64,000 bases of DNA from Pohlia nutans (GCA_022496805.1 CM040086.1:7194501-7258500); one strand, 5' to 3'. Shown: positions 23,911 to 36,453, counted from the first letter of the stretch. Made by a program: numbers and translations. The notes: generated by a model from the letters alone, not told the origin.

Positions 23911-24555
23911 CAAATGGACTGCCCCCTGTGTGCAGCTTAGTCTCAAGCCCAATTGCTCCAACCTTCCCCCCTCCTCCAAGCAATGATGAAAACAAAAAAT
24001 AATAAAAATAAAACAAGCGGCTAATCGCGGAGTCTCTGCCTTAATATTTATCCCGTATTTACTTTTACGGCTTCATTTTACTGTTCAAGCGCGTAACTCT
24101 TTGTAACTCCTCACATTAGAAACCATTTGGGGTCTCTGGAAGGCCTTTTAAGGAGTGGTCGGGCAGGGGTATTTTGGGGCGGGCATGCTTCCAGCTAGGG
24201 CGTTCTTAGTGTGGGCAGCCCTGCAAACGTCTCCATCCTTGTGTTTCAAGGGTACTGGGGCGTGTGCTCAAGGTGCCCATGTGTCAATGCAGCTGGCTAA
24301 TGCTGCCAAGACAGTCAGCCATGCCTTGTTGAAGCAATGATGGATTAGCAAAACAAGTAGTACTCTCTTGCTGAATAAATTATTCATTTCCGAGGAGGCG
24401 AATTTAGCGCCAAACTGAAAGTCAGCTGCCAGCACACGGTGTATTGGCGGGAGAGCGTGTGCAACTTATCCCTGTAGGATCCAGCGTGGACTTATTTTAG
24501 AAGAGTAACCCATCGATGAGAGTGTAGCTACACCAGCAGCTTGGCTGGCGGCAGC

Positions 24556-27500
24556 ATGGCGTTGAGGGACGTGACAAATTCCTTGGGGAGTTATTATGTG
24601 CCTCAGATTAAGTTGCACCCGAAGTATGCTCCTCTTATTCGGAGAGGACAAAGATTAGAGAATCAGGCTAGTCCAGAAAGCTTTGCGGAGAGGAGAGCTG
24701 CAAGTGAAACAAATATTGATCTTTGGACTGATGGTAGACTATATCCTGTAGACCCTGCAACTAGGACACCACCAAGCTTTCGAACTACAAAGCAGTATAT
24801 GGAGTACCTCTGTGAAGGAGAAAATGGTATGCTTGGGTATACGAAGCGTTTGAGGTCTGGATCTGTTAGTATTGACAGAACCATTGGACAACACAGTGGA
24901 GAGCAAATGGCGGATTGCGTGAGCCGACTTCAATCGGAAGTGTCGAGTCACGAGCGTTGCATCCTGCAACTACTGGCGTAGTGTGATGAATTGCATGTGC
25001 AGATGAGCAGCATGTCCGATGCTGAAACACGGCACAGAGAGGAGCGGCTGCAGTTAGAAGCTAACGTGAAGGCTTTGGACATACGCAGGTTTGAGGGTGT
25101 TTGTGGCGCACAATGACGTGACGAGGGCTGAATCCGATCAACGCCAAGAGCGGATTGGCGCGCTAGAGGTCGAATTGATAAGATGTAGAGAGGCCTACGA
25201 GAAGTTGCAAGAGAAGATGAAGAAAATGGTGGAAACGCCTTTGGGCTTTCGGGAGCGAGTTCACAGTCGGAAAATGAAAAGCCTGGATGAGCTTGCGCCT
25301 GGCTCTGGCCATGCAAAGCGCAAGAGAACCGCGCTGAGATGGCAAATTCAGCCATCGACGGTGCAACGTGTGCAGAAGTTGAACATGCGACAGGGAAAGA
25401 AGAAGAGGTTGGGGGGTGAAGGACCATCGCACAACAAGACAGCTGCGGTCCTGGCATGTGTATTGTCTGCTGGCGAGGCCCGCAAACTTGCTGAACAACC
25501 AAGAATGAGTCAGGCAACCACTGCGGCCGCAGTGTGCATGTTCAAAAAACTACAGAAAACATTAATTGAAGAGGTGATGTTGGGGACTTGTGATGGATCG
25601 GGTGTGAGCAATAGAGGGTATGTGGCAATGTGCAACGCAGTGAAGCATCGGGTTCGCTCGTTGCTCCGGAATTGAAAGGGGGTCTGCTGCCATCAAGGAA
25701 TCGGCTGGCGCAGTTGCGTAAGCAGAGGAATGAGAAACTTCTGCAATTTGTAGGAGACTATTACCACATTGAAGGTCGCCGAATAATTCCAGAGGTCAGA
25801 GTTGGGAAGAAGATTGTAAGAAGAGCAAAGGAAGTGATTCTTGATAGCAAAAACAATCTGTTTGCTCAGCTCGAAGTTGTCCTACGTTCCATGGTTCTGT
25901 TCTACGATATGACTGTCCAAGGTAACATTTTTGATCTCACCTCCTTTAAGTGTTTCGCTGGGAAATAGAGGTGGAAAGGCAGTACTTCATATAGTTCAAT
26001 TAAACCCGAATTGGATAAAGCATTGGGTGGTCTTAATGAAGCACAAAGAATGCACTGATAGGGGTTCATGAGATAGTGGTTTTCATCACATTCCAAAGAT
26101 AAGAAGAGCGGCTCCGCACAGTACAAGCATCGTGTACCCAGCTTATGCCCTGCTACAGCACACCTTGGGAAATCAGTGGAGATCTCACCTCCTTCTATTA
26201 GAGTTGCTCGACACAACGTATTAAGAGCCGTGATTATGTTTAGAATCTCACGGTTTTAGAGTCTGAACTTGCGCGTCCATATATGCAGAGTGCAACGGCG
26301 GCCCTCTCGTCTTCGTGCTGAAGTTGGATGAAGCAGAGGTCCTGCGGGAGAAAAAGTTTGAGCGCGTGAGCTTGACTTTGATGAATCGTGCATTGGATCC
26401 AGAGATTCAGAGTAATGACGAAAGATATTTTTCAGTACAATCTGAACAGGAGATTTGGCCCATAGGCTGCTTCCAGGTGGACAAGGAGTCTTACGAAATT
26501 CTGAACTGGGTATTTGAGCAGACGAAATTTCCTGAGGTCATTAAAGCACAAAGCGAAGGGCAAGAGCTCGAGGTACCAGGCCGCGGCAGCTTCACTGTGG
26601 AGTGGTATATGAGCGCGGATATGAAGACTATTAAGTGCATGAATGGGCTTCAGCATGGCCCCTCTTGTAAAATGAATTGTATCTACTGTGAGCAGAAGCA
26701 CGAGAGAGCAAAAACGATCACTGCTGCAGATGCGGAACATATCGCCATGAGTCGAGGGAAGGGTGAATGGCAGGGCGGCCTATTCGCGTCCAAGATTCGA
26801 GCCGAACCCGTTGATGCCTCCACACATCCACAATGGAAACAGGTCCTGCCGATTTCCCTTGTCACGAATGCACATGTGCACTCTGCATGCACTAGTTCGC
26901 ATCTGTGAGAAAATTCTACATTTGCACTTCATGTTCATCTGGAACATGCAGGATGATGCTAGAAAAGCGGAAGCGATAGACCTCATGGAAAAAACGCTCT
27001 CCGCAATTAGAGTCAAATCAGGAAACTGTGTGCTGAAGCAGGATGTGAAGAAGTCTGGGAAGTCTGGTAATGTTGTCATGAAACCAAGCCTACGTGGGGG
27101 AGTGGCCATAAAGTTATTTCGTCCCAGTTCCTAGTCAACTCACACCAGAGTGTGGAAGGACGTGAATATGTCAGAGATGAACAACCTCGAGAATGGGCAG
27201 GCTAAGATGAAGCGGCAGCGAGTGTGGGAAACACTGGAGGAATTGGTGCCATACTTTACTGGTCTAGTTCTGTCATCAGAGCAGAGACGCGACTGCAGAG
27301 TTTGCATGGATGCTTTTGGGGCAGCGTTTATCGCTGCATTTGGAGAGGGTCATGTCACCCACTACATCGTAAGTTTACCTCCCCATGAACATTGAGTATT
27401 TGTTGCTAAAACGCTCCATAGGCTAGTGTGGCGTCAAACACTGAAGTGGTAGCGGCGATGTATGTTCATTTGGCTGTGCTGTTAGTCCTATACGTTGCTG

Positions 27501-27804
27501 AAACGTGATTTGTCCCATGCAGCAGCATGCTCTAGTGAAGCATGGGCCGTGGTTTGTTGAAAAGTACGGAAGCCTTTCCGTGTGGAGCTGCCAGGGAATG
27601 GAGAAATCCCATCATGTCGCCAAATCATCAAGACAGGCACACTCTCAACATGGAGGGACAAAACACTGCACCAACGTGGTTGTACAGCAGTATGAGTTCT
27701 GGTATCGGAACATCCAACACCGGTATGACGCAAAGTTGAAGAAGAGAATTGCGAATGCTGAGCGTGGCCTTCCCGATCCTGAGGTTTTGGCGGTGGAATC
27801 ATAG
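24556..27804 (+). pseudogene. Decayed transposase-like gene, lineage-specific family
   Basis: A long coding relic. Readable pieces: 24556-25090, with an in-frame TAG at 24979; 25091-25675 after a frame change; about 25660-25921; exon 26289 to about 26880, joined through an in-phase intron 25922-26288; then, after another frame change, to 27368, with TAG at 27132; then 27523-27804 through an in-phase intron 27369-27522. The N-terminal half includes a Lys/Glu-rich coiled coil (about 25120-25250). The C-terminal half has VFVLKLDEAEVLREKKF, SADMKTIKCMNGL then C-x2-C in MNCIYC, LHALVRICEKILHLHF, SLRGGVAIKLF and GPWFVEKYGSLSVWSCQGMEKSHH. This order of an acidic motif, a D-M-K...C-x2-C knuckle and a C-terminal G-x-E-K-x-H block resembles uncharacterised multicopy transposase-like proteins of algae and invertebrates. 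That assignment is from memory of the pattern and is tentative. At least two stops and three frame changes make it a pseudogene. Confidence 0.5.
25960..26225 (+). repeat. Intronic copy of the 31-32 kb tandem repeat
   Basis: GGTGGTCTTAATGAAGCACAA, ATTCCAAAGATAAGAAGAGC and AGCACACCTTGGGAAATCAG match 31437-31590 and 31950-32100, same orientation. It lies wholly within the inferred intron 25922-26288 of the transposase-like gene, tying that gene to the repeats beside the RING-like gene. Confidence 0.75.
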
Positions 27805-28071
27805 CGGCGGGACGCCTGGCATGCTTCAAATGCAGCTGCTGCTTGTGAGGCATAGCGAGCAGGGCGCACGGGAGAAGGAAGGCGATATGTGGCTTTGAAT
27901 GTCGGAGGACAACAACAAGGCTCGGCAGACGAGGAGCCTTCACCGGGTTCTTGCGACAGCCCCAGCGGCGACGAGGAGCCTGCACCGGGGTCGCAATGTC
28001 CACAGGGCACACAAGAATCTACTCAATCGGATTACTCTTTCACTGATATCACATAGGTTCTTTTTAGGAAG

Positions 28072-28192
28072 ATCGGTACAGGCTGAGCACGTGCTTCAGC
28101 AGGTACAAGCAGACGTGCTTCAGCACGAGTACCCGGCAAGGCTTCAGCAGGTACAAGCAGATGTGCTTCAGCACGAGTACCTTGCTTTGTGA
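28072..28192 (+). repeat. 57-bp direct duplication
   Basis: GCTTCAGCAGGTACAAGCAGA followed by GTGCTTCAGCACGAGTACC occurs twice. In one frame it encodes LQQVQADVLQHEY twice before a stop at 28192. No protein family recognised. From 28200 to 29075 nothing else was identified. Confidence 0.6.
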
Positions 28193-29078
28193 TCCATAGT
28201 TTTGATTGAATGTGAAGTTAGTTGAAAAAAAATTCTACAAAATTCATGTCAGTTTCTTGGGACACAAATCAATGCGTAATCCCAAAATCGTTTTTGGATT
28301 TTGTCACTAAATGCTTTCTTAAAACTTCCAGAATACTCATGTCATCAGTGCTTTTGTGCTTATGGAGTGCTAATGACCATCTCTAAATAGTAATCTGTAA
28401 CATTAGAGACTCCCGAATGAATGTTTGTACGGAATGAAAAGGTCGCTCTTTACAACCATTTGAGATTCCATTCCCATGCTTTCACATGCGACAGCACCTG
28501 TCAAGGCTTTGAAATTTTGCCGCAGCAATGCAGCTTTTGTGTGTTTGGGGAGCAGAGGACGAGCTTGCAAGCTTGTAAGCTTGCAGTGTTTTACCATTCT
28601 TGCGGAAGCATAGTGTTAGTTTGAGCGCACAGCTTCTCCCTGTAATCTGAGCTAGTTTTCCAGAATCCTAGTACTGTTGTCCCAGACGCAGAATGTCAAC
28701 CACTTCTAAGACGCGGACGCACACCGGCGTGCTGCAGCGCGTGCACCGGCGTACTGCCGCACGATCAAGCATTTCAATAGAAGCTTAAGAATAATAAAAC
28801 TTTACTTCAACCAGAACGAGCAATTCACAATTTCTTGGAAATCATTGTCTAAAATTGTAGCTTTAATGCATAACGATTGTGGATCCAAAGATGCAGCCAA
28901 ATCTAGGCCAGAGCCCTAGAACTACACTACTGCAGTGCCACCTTCTAGGATTGCCACAGCGCCACAACAAATTATCCGTGTTTGTGAAAGCGAATGGCAC
29001 GGTTTATGAGCACTCCGTCAGACCACAACAGTTTGGGAAAATGTAGTCCACGATTATAATCTCCTGCTGACCACTGCG

Positions 29079-31280
29079 CTAATTCTGATCCTGGCCACCC
29101 TCGTTTGCGTCAGCAATGTTTGCAACAGCGTCACTGGTGTCAGCAACTGCGTCAACCCCATTTGCGTCAGCAAAGTTTGCAACAGCCTCATTTGCTTCAG
29201 CAGTAATGTACGAATCAGCCTCCTTCTCAACGAGCACCCGCTCCTCGACCTCTGCGGCCGCATCGTTTGCAATCTGTATGACGTCCACGGCAACTTTGTC
29301 AAGCACACCTTTCGAGTTTTCTGTAGTCGTCAATCCTCCAAATCCCAATGATGGGCATAGATCCACACGGAAGCTTGGCAGAGCCTGTTGATCCAGAATG
29401 CTGAGGGGGTGGATGCTAGTGTCTGAATACTGCAGCAGCGGTTTAGGGACAACCTGCGCTTCATGCAGACCCTCCACCATGTCGGTGGGAATTGCCAGGG
29501 TCTTGGTCGCATTGGCGCGCGCAAGTTTTGCAGGGCCACCCCCTAGGTCGCACTCACTGTCTAGGGCAGTGCGCCTCCACATAGACCATCCGGGCTCAGC
29601 GATTGCGTCAGCAGGTATGGCGATCTCCCGAATTCTGGCCAGGGCGTCCTCCCGAGAGAGTGGTGGTGCCCATCCCTCGGCGTCCATAACTACACGGTAC
29701 GCTTCAATACTGGCCTGCATAGTCGCGTTGTTTGTGACAAGGCCCCACTGCCCCATCCAAACGCCTCCTGGAACGTGATCACAACTCGGACAACGTGGAT
29801 TCTTCCCAAGTACAATTTTAAACATACAACAGGGGTGAAACAAGCAGCCACAAGGGAGATTTGACAACGCCATCTCTGCCCAGAAGCGACCGCACAGTCC
29901 ACACGGGAGTTTGTCCTTCAGTGGGGTCATGGAGGTTGGCACAGTGGGGAAAGACGTGAAGAACTGCTGCGGGCGAACGAAGCTCTTCTCAATGATGATG
30001 AGATCGATCTGGCAATCCATGTCCTGAATCTCAGCTTGTAAGGTACTTACTTTGTGGCGCAGCACCTCCACTTTCGTGGTCTTCTCTATCAATGCCTCCT
30101 GGTTCTTCTCGACAGCCTCGCTGGCTTTCTCGCTGACGAACATCACAGCACGCATCCTGCTGTCCAGCGTTTTTAGGGCAGCAGCGTCATGACCGCCCTC
30201 CTTCTTGGCGGACTGGAGCGCTGAAAATTCGTCCCAGAGTGCCTCCTCTGCTTTCGCAAGTTCCTTCCTCCGCTCATGCATGTTATTCAAGTCCACCTGT
30301 GCATGCTCCAAGGCGTTGATGAACTTGGTGTGCTCCAGCTCGGCCACAGCTTTTTTGCGTAATAGGCCTGCTACCTTGGACCCCTCCTTCCGCTGACCTC
30401 CCGTGTTTGCTTTCGCAGTCCTAGTCTGCAGTGGCGTTGTAATCTGCTGCACGGCAACCTCGACCATTGCTGCAGCAAAGAAGTCCTGCTTTGTGCCCGA
30501 CCGTTGTATCCCAGCTTGCCCAATTGCAAGAACCCCGCTGAACTCCCGATCTATCCGTGCCTCCTGGCGCACGTTCAACTTCGCTTCCTTCAGTTGCGCG
30601 ACAGCCGCTCCATGGGCATTCAACGCACGCCCAATGAGGTGTTCAAAAAGGTCCAGCAGACCTTGAATCTGCTGATGTATGCATGGAGGTATCATCTTTT
30701 GTGGGTTCTGCCATGAATTTTTCATGCGCTGTGAAGCGAGCTTTGCGGCAGCTTCGGCTCAATTGACCTTCTTCTTGTGCCGAAACTGTAGCTCCACTCC
30801 ACGAAGAAATGCCGTCCCGTACTCGCCATTGTCTGGGCCAGATCCGCCATACACCTTTTGATGCATACGTTGGGCATTCCGGACGCTGATGCCGTTCCTG
30901 ATAGGCTTCATCGGGTGTCGATTCCCCTTGCGATTGAGCGGATATATGCAGGAAAGCTCCTCCATGGTGATTCCGTGGTCATCCTTCGGCTTTCTAAATG
31001 GAATTCCTTCGTTGCATAGGCCTCCCACATCCGCAAAAAACTCCCGGGTGTACTCTGCCTGCTCGCTTCCTAAGAGAAACGGCGCACGCCGCGTCAATTC
31101 CTTGCTTATCTGCGGGCGAAAGCTCCTCAAGCTGAAAGCTTCCGTCTAGACGGTGAGGTTGGTCGGTAAGAGCTTGTCTGGGTCCCCGCTACCGCACGAG
31201 TCAGCGGTGCCTCCAAAGCCAGTAGAGACCTCAAGACTAGACTCACGGCCCGCCCCCTTCGTCTTGCTGCAGCGCGCCAT
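29079..31280 (-). pseudogene. Coiled-coil / RING-like zinc-finger gene, copy 1 (two nonsense codons)
   Basis: From ATG at 31280 one frame runs to 29079, interrupted only by TAG at about 31148 and TGA at 30759-30761. The paralogue at 40 kb has Trp (NVKWADKAASLAKSR) where this copy has stop (KVN-stop-AEAAAKLASQR), so the TGA is probably a TGG-to-TGA change. Conserved N-terminal block: GGLCNEGIPFRK...LNRKGNRHPMKPI...GPDNGEYGTAFLRG. After the TGA lies a 548-codon open stretch: a long coiled coil (about 110-245 of it), then a RING-like C-x2-C...C-x-C-x2-H-x2-C...C-x2-C motif (C275, C278, C292, C294, H297, C300, C312, C315; CGLC, CGCLFHPCC, CPSC), then an acidic/Ala-Asn-rich tail. RING fingers often make E3 ubiquitin ligases, but this variant is unclassified. 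Convergent with the transposase-like gene. Confidence 0.6.
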
Positions 31281-31289
31281 GATTCAGGT

Positions 31290-32345
31290 AAAGGATTACA
31301 GTCAAAGCAGACGTAATGGGGGAGGGGACGAGCGGCTGAATCTACTGTGCAGCTGAAGCAAGATAAGCTGTGCGCAAGGGGAGAGATCAGGTGCTTGCGG
31401 TAGCCAACGAGTCTTGAATTACATAAAGCATGCATGGCGGTCTTAATGAAGCACAACGATTGCAGTCTGAATAGCTGCTCATGGAAGAGTGGTGAGTGTG
31501 AAGACCCCAAACATAAGAAGAGCAGCAGAGGAAGGAGAACCCAGTTTGTGCACTACTGAAGCACACCTTCGAAAATCAGTGGGGATCCACGATGTGGTAC
31601 TATAGATTGTAGAGGACTAAGTGCTTCAATTCTAGAATAAAAAATACCAGTTGACCGTGCTTTGAAAGACACATCCACCACCGTGAGGGTGCAAGGAAAT
31701 GATCGTGTACAGGAGGTGTACAACGACAGTGACATTGGCTGAAGATCATCCATTGACGGACGCTATCAGGGTCGTTGCTTGGATAAATGGCATCTGGTCA
31801 ACTAGATTTCATGAGGACGGGGCAAGGTTACAGTCAAAGCAGACGTTGTGGGGTTTAGGACGAGATAAGCTGTGGGCAAGGGAGGAGATCAGCTGCTTGC
31901 GGCCGCCAACGACTCTCCAATTACATAAAGCATCCAGGGCGGTCTTGATGTAGCACAACTATTGCAGTCATAGGTGCTCATGGGAGAGTGGTTTTCATCA
32001 TATTCCAAACATAAGAAGAGCAGCTCCGCACATCACCAGCATTGTGTATCCAATTTATGCACTGCTGAAGCACGCATTGGGAAATCAGTGGGGATCCACA
32101 ATGTGGTACTGTAGACTGTAGAGGACTAAGTGCTTCACTTCTAGCATTAAAAATACCAATTGACCGTGCTCTGAAAGACACATCAACCACCTTGAGGGTG
32201 CAAGGAAATAATTGTGTACAGCAGGTGTACAGCGACAGTGACATTGGCTGAAGTTCATCCATTGGCGGACGCTATCAGGGTCGTTGCTTGGATAAATTTC
32301 ATCTGAGCCACTAGATTTCATCAGGACGGGGCAAGGTTACCTCAA
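31290..32345 (+). repeat. Tandem repeat, unit about 490-530 bp, two full copies
   Basis: Landmarks recur about 490 bp apart: GATAAGCTGTG(C/G)GCAAGGG (31372 and 31864), AATCAGTGGGGATCCAC, TGTAGAGGACTAAGTGCTTCA, CAGTGACATTGGCTGAAG and GACGCTATCAGGGTCGTTGCTTGGATAAAT. GGGGCAAGGTTAC begins a third partial copy near 32328. Further fragments lie at about 32620-32650 and 34268-34310 (GGAGATCAGCTACTTGCGG), apparently one unit split by an AT-rich insertion. Function unknown; could be a mobile-element end or a satellite in formation. Confidence 0.7.
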
Positions 32346-32649
32346 GCCTCAAGCATTGCAGTACAACAACAACTGGTTGTTCCTTTTGCTGTAGTGGTAA
32401 AGTCTGTGCATCAGCCATATAATCCTTCATTCATTTATGTCAATTCCATATATAATACTATGTGCTTAACATATCATCAAGCTATGAAAACTAAAGGATA
32501 TACATATTCCACAACTTTAGAATGATTTATCAAAGCCCAAGCTTACAGTCAAGCGCTCAGCAGCACGGAGGAACCAAACTTATATACATGCTAAAGCATG
32601 ACGTCCATGGACCATGACTGAAGCAAGATAAGCTGTGGGCGGGGGGGCC

Positions 32650-34267
32650 GCCAGGGCCTACTCTAAGCTAAAAAGGCAAAAAGAGGGGGAAGGGGAGGGA
32701 AAAAAGGAAAAAGGAGGGGGAGGAGGGGAAAAGAGAAAAAATTAGAATTGAGCATTGAAATCTCTTCAACCGTGCATCCGCCGGTCATGTTCTTAGTACC
32801 GTCGGAAAGCTCTCGGTGAGGAGAGGTGCAACAAAGCCATTTCATCACTTTTAGAGGTACACTCTGAGAATTATGGATTTTTTTAATGAATTTTGACATC
32901 ATAAATTGAATTAAATTATGAAAAATAAAATTTGGGAGTTTTTGATGTCATTCATCGCATCGTTAGAAAGCTCTCAATGAGTAAGGGTGCACCAAAATCA
33001 TTTCATAATTTTCAAATCTACGGTATAAAAGTTTTGGATTCTTAATCAAAATTCCTCACTATAAATTGAATTAAATTATGAATAAATGAATCTAAAAATA
33101 AAATAATAAGTAAAAGCATGGGTCAATCACAGGGAACATTGGGTCAATATCACATGGCCGCAGTAGTTGTTGTTTATAAGTCAAACAAAAAAAATTACAG
33201 TGATCTTTAATTTCAAAAAGACAACAAAAAAAACTATGTATTTAGGTAAATTTTTTTAAATTGAATTTATAAATGAAATAAAAATTCCGTAAATTGATAT
33301 TGAATAGGCTTTAAAAATATTGAAATTTAACTTTCTAGAATAATATTGCATTGTATATGTTTCAATTTGATGTTAAATGTTATAGTTTATTAAACTTTTA
33401 TTATTATTTATTATTGTTTTAACTTTGATTTATTTTTGAAGGTTTTAGGGTATTCTAAAAACAAGAATACAATATTAAATTATTTAGCATTATTGGAAAA
33501 TAATCTTTCAATAATGATAAATTGATTGTAAATTCTATATAATAGATGAGATAATCTAAATCGTAGTGAAAATAAATAAAAAAATTATGTAGTAAACAGA
33601 AAAAATATGCAAAATGATTACAATAAGACTTTTCATTTTATTCCTACAAAGAACATGTGTTGAATTTGGAGCTACAACTAAAAATGAAAACCAATACTTT
33701 GAAAACATCATCAATATGACAATTTGAATCTTCACATCATTATAGTTTTCCATTTGTGATAAAATCTACATGCCGGTATTGAATGAAATACACATAAGTA
33801 GAATATGCCAGATAAGAACTTGCAAGCTGTAAATTCTCACTACACCATATTTTACAGTAGATTTTGGTGCACAATTGAGCATAGAAAATGATCTTATTCT
33901 GAAATGTTTTCAACTAAGAAAAGTTAGAAGGCTAAGTCATCTTCCACCTCCAAAAGGAATTTTGTGATTTGAAGTTTTTATGAATGAGATATGGACAAAT
34001 TTCAGTAAGGTAGTGAAGAATGTGCATGAGTTGAATAATAAGAAAATGTGTTGTGATCAGACTTTCGAGCCTCAATTTTGCATAGTAGACTAACTTATTT
34101 TGAATATTGATCAACAAAGAAAAGTTTCACAATCAAACAATCTTTCATCTCCAAAAAGAATTTTGTGATTTGGAGTTTTTATGCTCAAGTTATGCACATT
34201 TTTGTAACATGGAGGTTAACCGGTTAACTTTAAAGCAATTGTCCTACTTTGTCCTATCCAAGAATGA
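32650..34267. other. AT-rich sequence apparently inserted in a repeat unit
   Basis: The repeat phrase AAGCTGTGGGCGGGG breaks off at about 32650 and its continuation (GGGGGGAGATCAGCTACTTGCGG) appears at about 34270. The intervening 1.6 kb is AT-rich with no coding signal. It contains an internal direct repeat: ATCTTCCACCTCCAAAAGGAATTTTGTGATTTG at about 33938 and TCTTTCATCTCCAAAAAGAATTTTGTGATTTG at 34141. Confidence 0.45.
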
Positions 34268-34526
34268 GACCCCTCGGCGGGGGGGAGATCAGCTACTTGC
34301 GGCCTCTAGGAGACTCATGAAGAATTGACAGACTATCAAGAAAATTCTAACACACCTGGCGGCAGCATAGAAAAGATCATTGATGCATCAGAGTTAGCTC
34401 CAGGAAGCAGCCAAAGTGAGAAGGTGGAATGACAATATGTCAAGCAATGAAGACTTTTGAATATCAGAAAATCAGTTATGAGCAAATTAGAAGTTACTAA
34501 TTTACCTTGTTCAAGTGATGGTTCGG

Positions 34527-34561
34527 TTTAGGGTTTAGGGTTTAGGGTTCAGGGTTTAGGG
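34527..34561 (+). repeat. Interstitial plant telomere repeat
   Basis: Five consecutive 7-mers: TTTAGGG x3, TTCAGGG, TTTAGGG, followed by a degenerate TTTTTGGG. TTTAGGG is the usual plant telomere unit. Its internal position points to double-strand-break repair or an old rearrangement. Confidence 0.85.
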
Positions 34562-35075
34562 TTTTTGGGATTATTGATGTTGTTTTTAAAGTTGAGGGTT
34601 TCACATCTAAGTCGTTTGTCTCTTGATTTGTTACAAACTTACGCCACTGTTAGTTAGAATGCCGACAAGTGCAAAATCACATTTGAGACTCGTTCAGTTT
34701 GGTTTAGAAAGACTACAAAACTAGAAGATTGTCAAGCGGAGAATAATCTAAAGCAAAGTCATGCACCGCCGGTGTAGGGTTTGGAACTCGAGACCTCCCC
34801 CATGCTAAAAGAGACTGTTCGCCACATTTCCCCCCAAGCCTCTGAAAGCCAACAATGGGACTAATCCTGAACAAACAACTTAGAAGAATTTGTTAAGATC
34901 GAGATGCCAACATACGTACTGATATAAATGCAAATATATGCAAGCGTACTTTTCCTTATTTGTACAGTTACATGCATGATTATACCTATATATAAGTACA
35001 TTTACGTATATGTTTATTCGTACTTACATATATGCAAGTGTATATAAGTAAATAAGTATATGAAAATGTATAACT

Positions 35076-35077
<2 letters not shown>

Positions 35078-35156
<79 letters not shown>
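35078..35156. repeat. (TA)n microsatellite
   Basis: About 78 bases of uninterrupted TA within a TA-rich zone (34900-35500). Further TA runs lie at about 36043-36087, 36850-36868 and 36976-37006. Apparent Ile-Tyr ORFs across it are artefacts. No gene seen from 34570 to 37430. Confidence 0.95.
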
Positions 35157-35159
<3 letters not shown>

Positions 35160-36041
35160 GTCTATACTTCTGGACTGACATATATGTAAATATAGTTGTA
35201 CTTTTATATATATATATTTAATTATATTCATATATGTATTGCATATGAATGAAGCCGTCAGGAATTCCTGCCGCTTTAGCAGACTGATTGTGGTGAACGT
35301 GGAGATGTGATACCCAAATTTGACGAAATATTCAAGAATCCTTTATGATATCTGTAAATACATGAATATAAATATATATATTTTTTATTTGTACAAATGC
35401 GTATACATATTTGTACTTATATAGGTACATTTCTACATGTATGTATATACGTATACGTATCAATATAAGTGACTTATACAAAGTGCAAAATGCAGCCACC
35501 ATTGCCGGGACTCTTTTTTAAAATTTTTTTTGGTAACTTGGGCTTCCTAATGGCTTAAGAAATTCCAAGGTATTTTAAGAAAAAAATGTAGGAGTCTATA
35601 TAGGAGTATGAGTAGAAATGGGAGTGTCGTGGGACTCCCAATAAAAGTTTTAATGGCTTGGGAATGTCCTGAGACTCCCACCCATACATTTTGATGATAT
35701 TCCAATAATTTTTCATTGATTTGCACACTGACCAGTGCATCCGTGCACATATATTTGAATATATACATACATACATATACCGTAATACCGTAGCAGGTTT
35801 GCCACCTGGCGAACAAATATTTATTTTTTTTGAAAAAATAAGGATCGCCTCTCAAAAACTGAATTTCTTAATTTCCGTTTTTAGCAAAAAAATCAGTAAA
35901 AATGACCTCAAATAGCTTAGAAATAACAAAATATTTCAAAAACTGATTTATTCTACTTTCGTTTTTTTGTCTACAGAATTTTCTAATTTTTACGTTTTTT
36001 ATTTTTAGAATTATTTTAGGACAAACCTGCCTTGGTACTAC

Positions 36042-36091
<50 letters not shown>

Positions 36092-36423
36092 TACATATAT
36101 TTGGGACCGGCTAACCTAAATTGTGGATTACAGAGTGCAAGAATGCAAAGTGTGAGTGTGAGTCTCGGAATCAGACAATTCTTTTATAGAATATGAAAAA
36201 GCCAATATTTGTAATATGTCATGGGATATTCCAATATATATTCCATGTTCCGCAATCCAAGCCGCAATCGCACTCCTGCAGTGCCCTAGTATTTGGCTAT
36301 TTGTAGTTCATGCTAGAATATTTTGAAGATATTCCAGTAAATATTCCATGATTTGTACTCGTACTCTAAACCTCGCCTATCGCACTTTGGCATATCTGCG
36401 GTTCAGCTAGGCAACCTCCGTAT

Positions 36424-36453
36424 ATAAATAAATAAATAAATAAATAAATAAAT
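36424..36453. repeat. (AAAT)n microsatellite
   Basis: About seven AAAT units, followed by a short TA run. Confidence 0.9.

Noticed and set aside
24556..27804. Assignment of the transposase-like relic to KDZ, Kolobok or another named superfamily
   Set aside because: The motif order only loosely recalls these; no profile search could be run, so it is left unclassified.
34780..34830. tRNA- or SINE-like phrase (GGAACTCGAGACCTCCCCCATG), and a similar one near 44098
   Set aside because: Resembles a B-box loosely but no cloverleaf or A-box could be read.
34986..35231. Ile-Tyr repeat ORF
   Set aside because: Translation of a (TA)n microsatellite.
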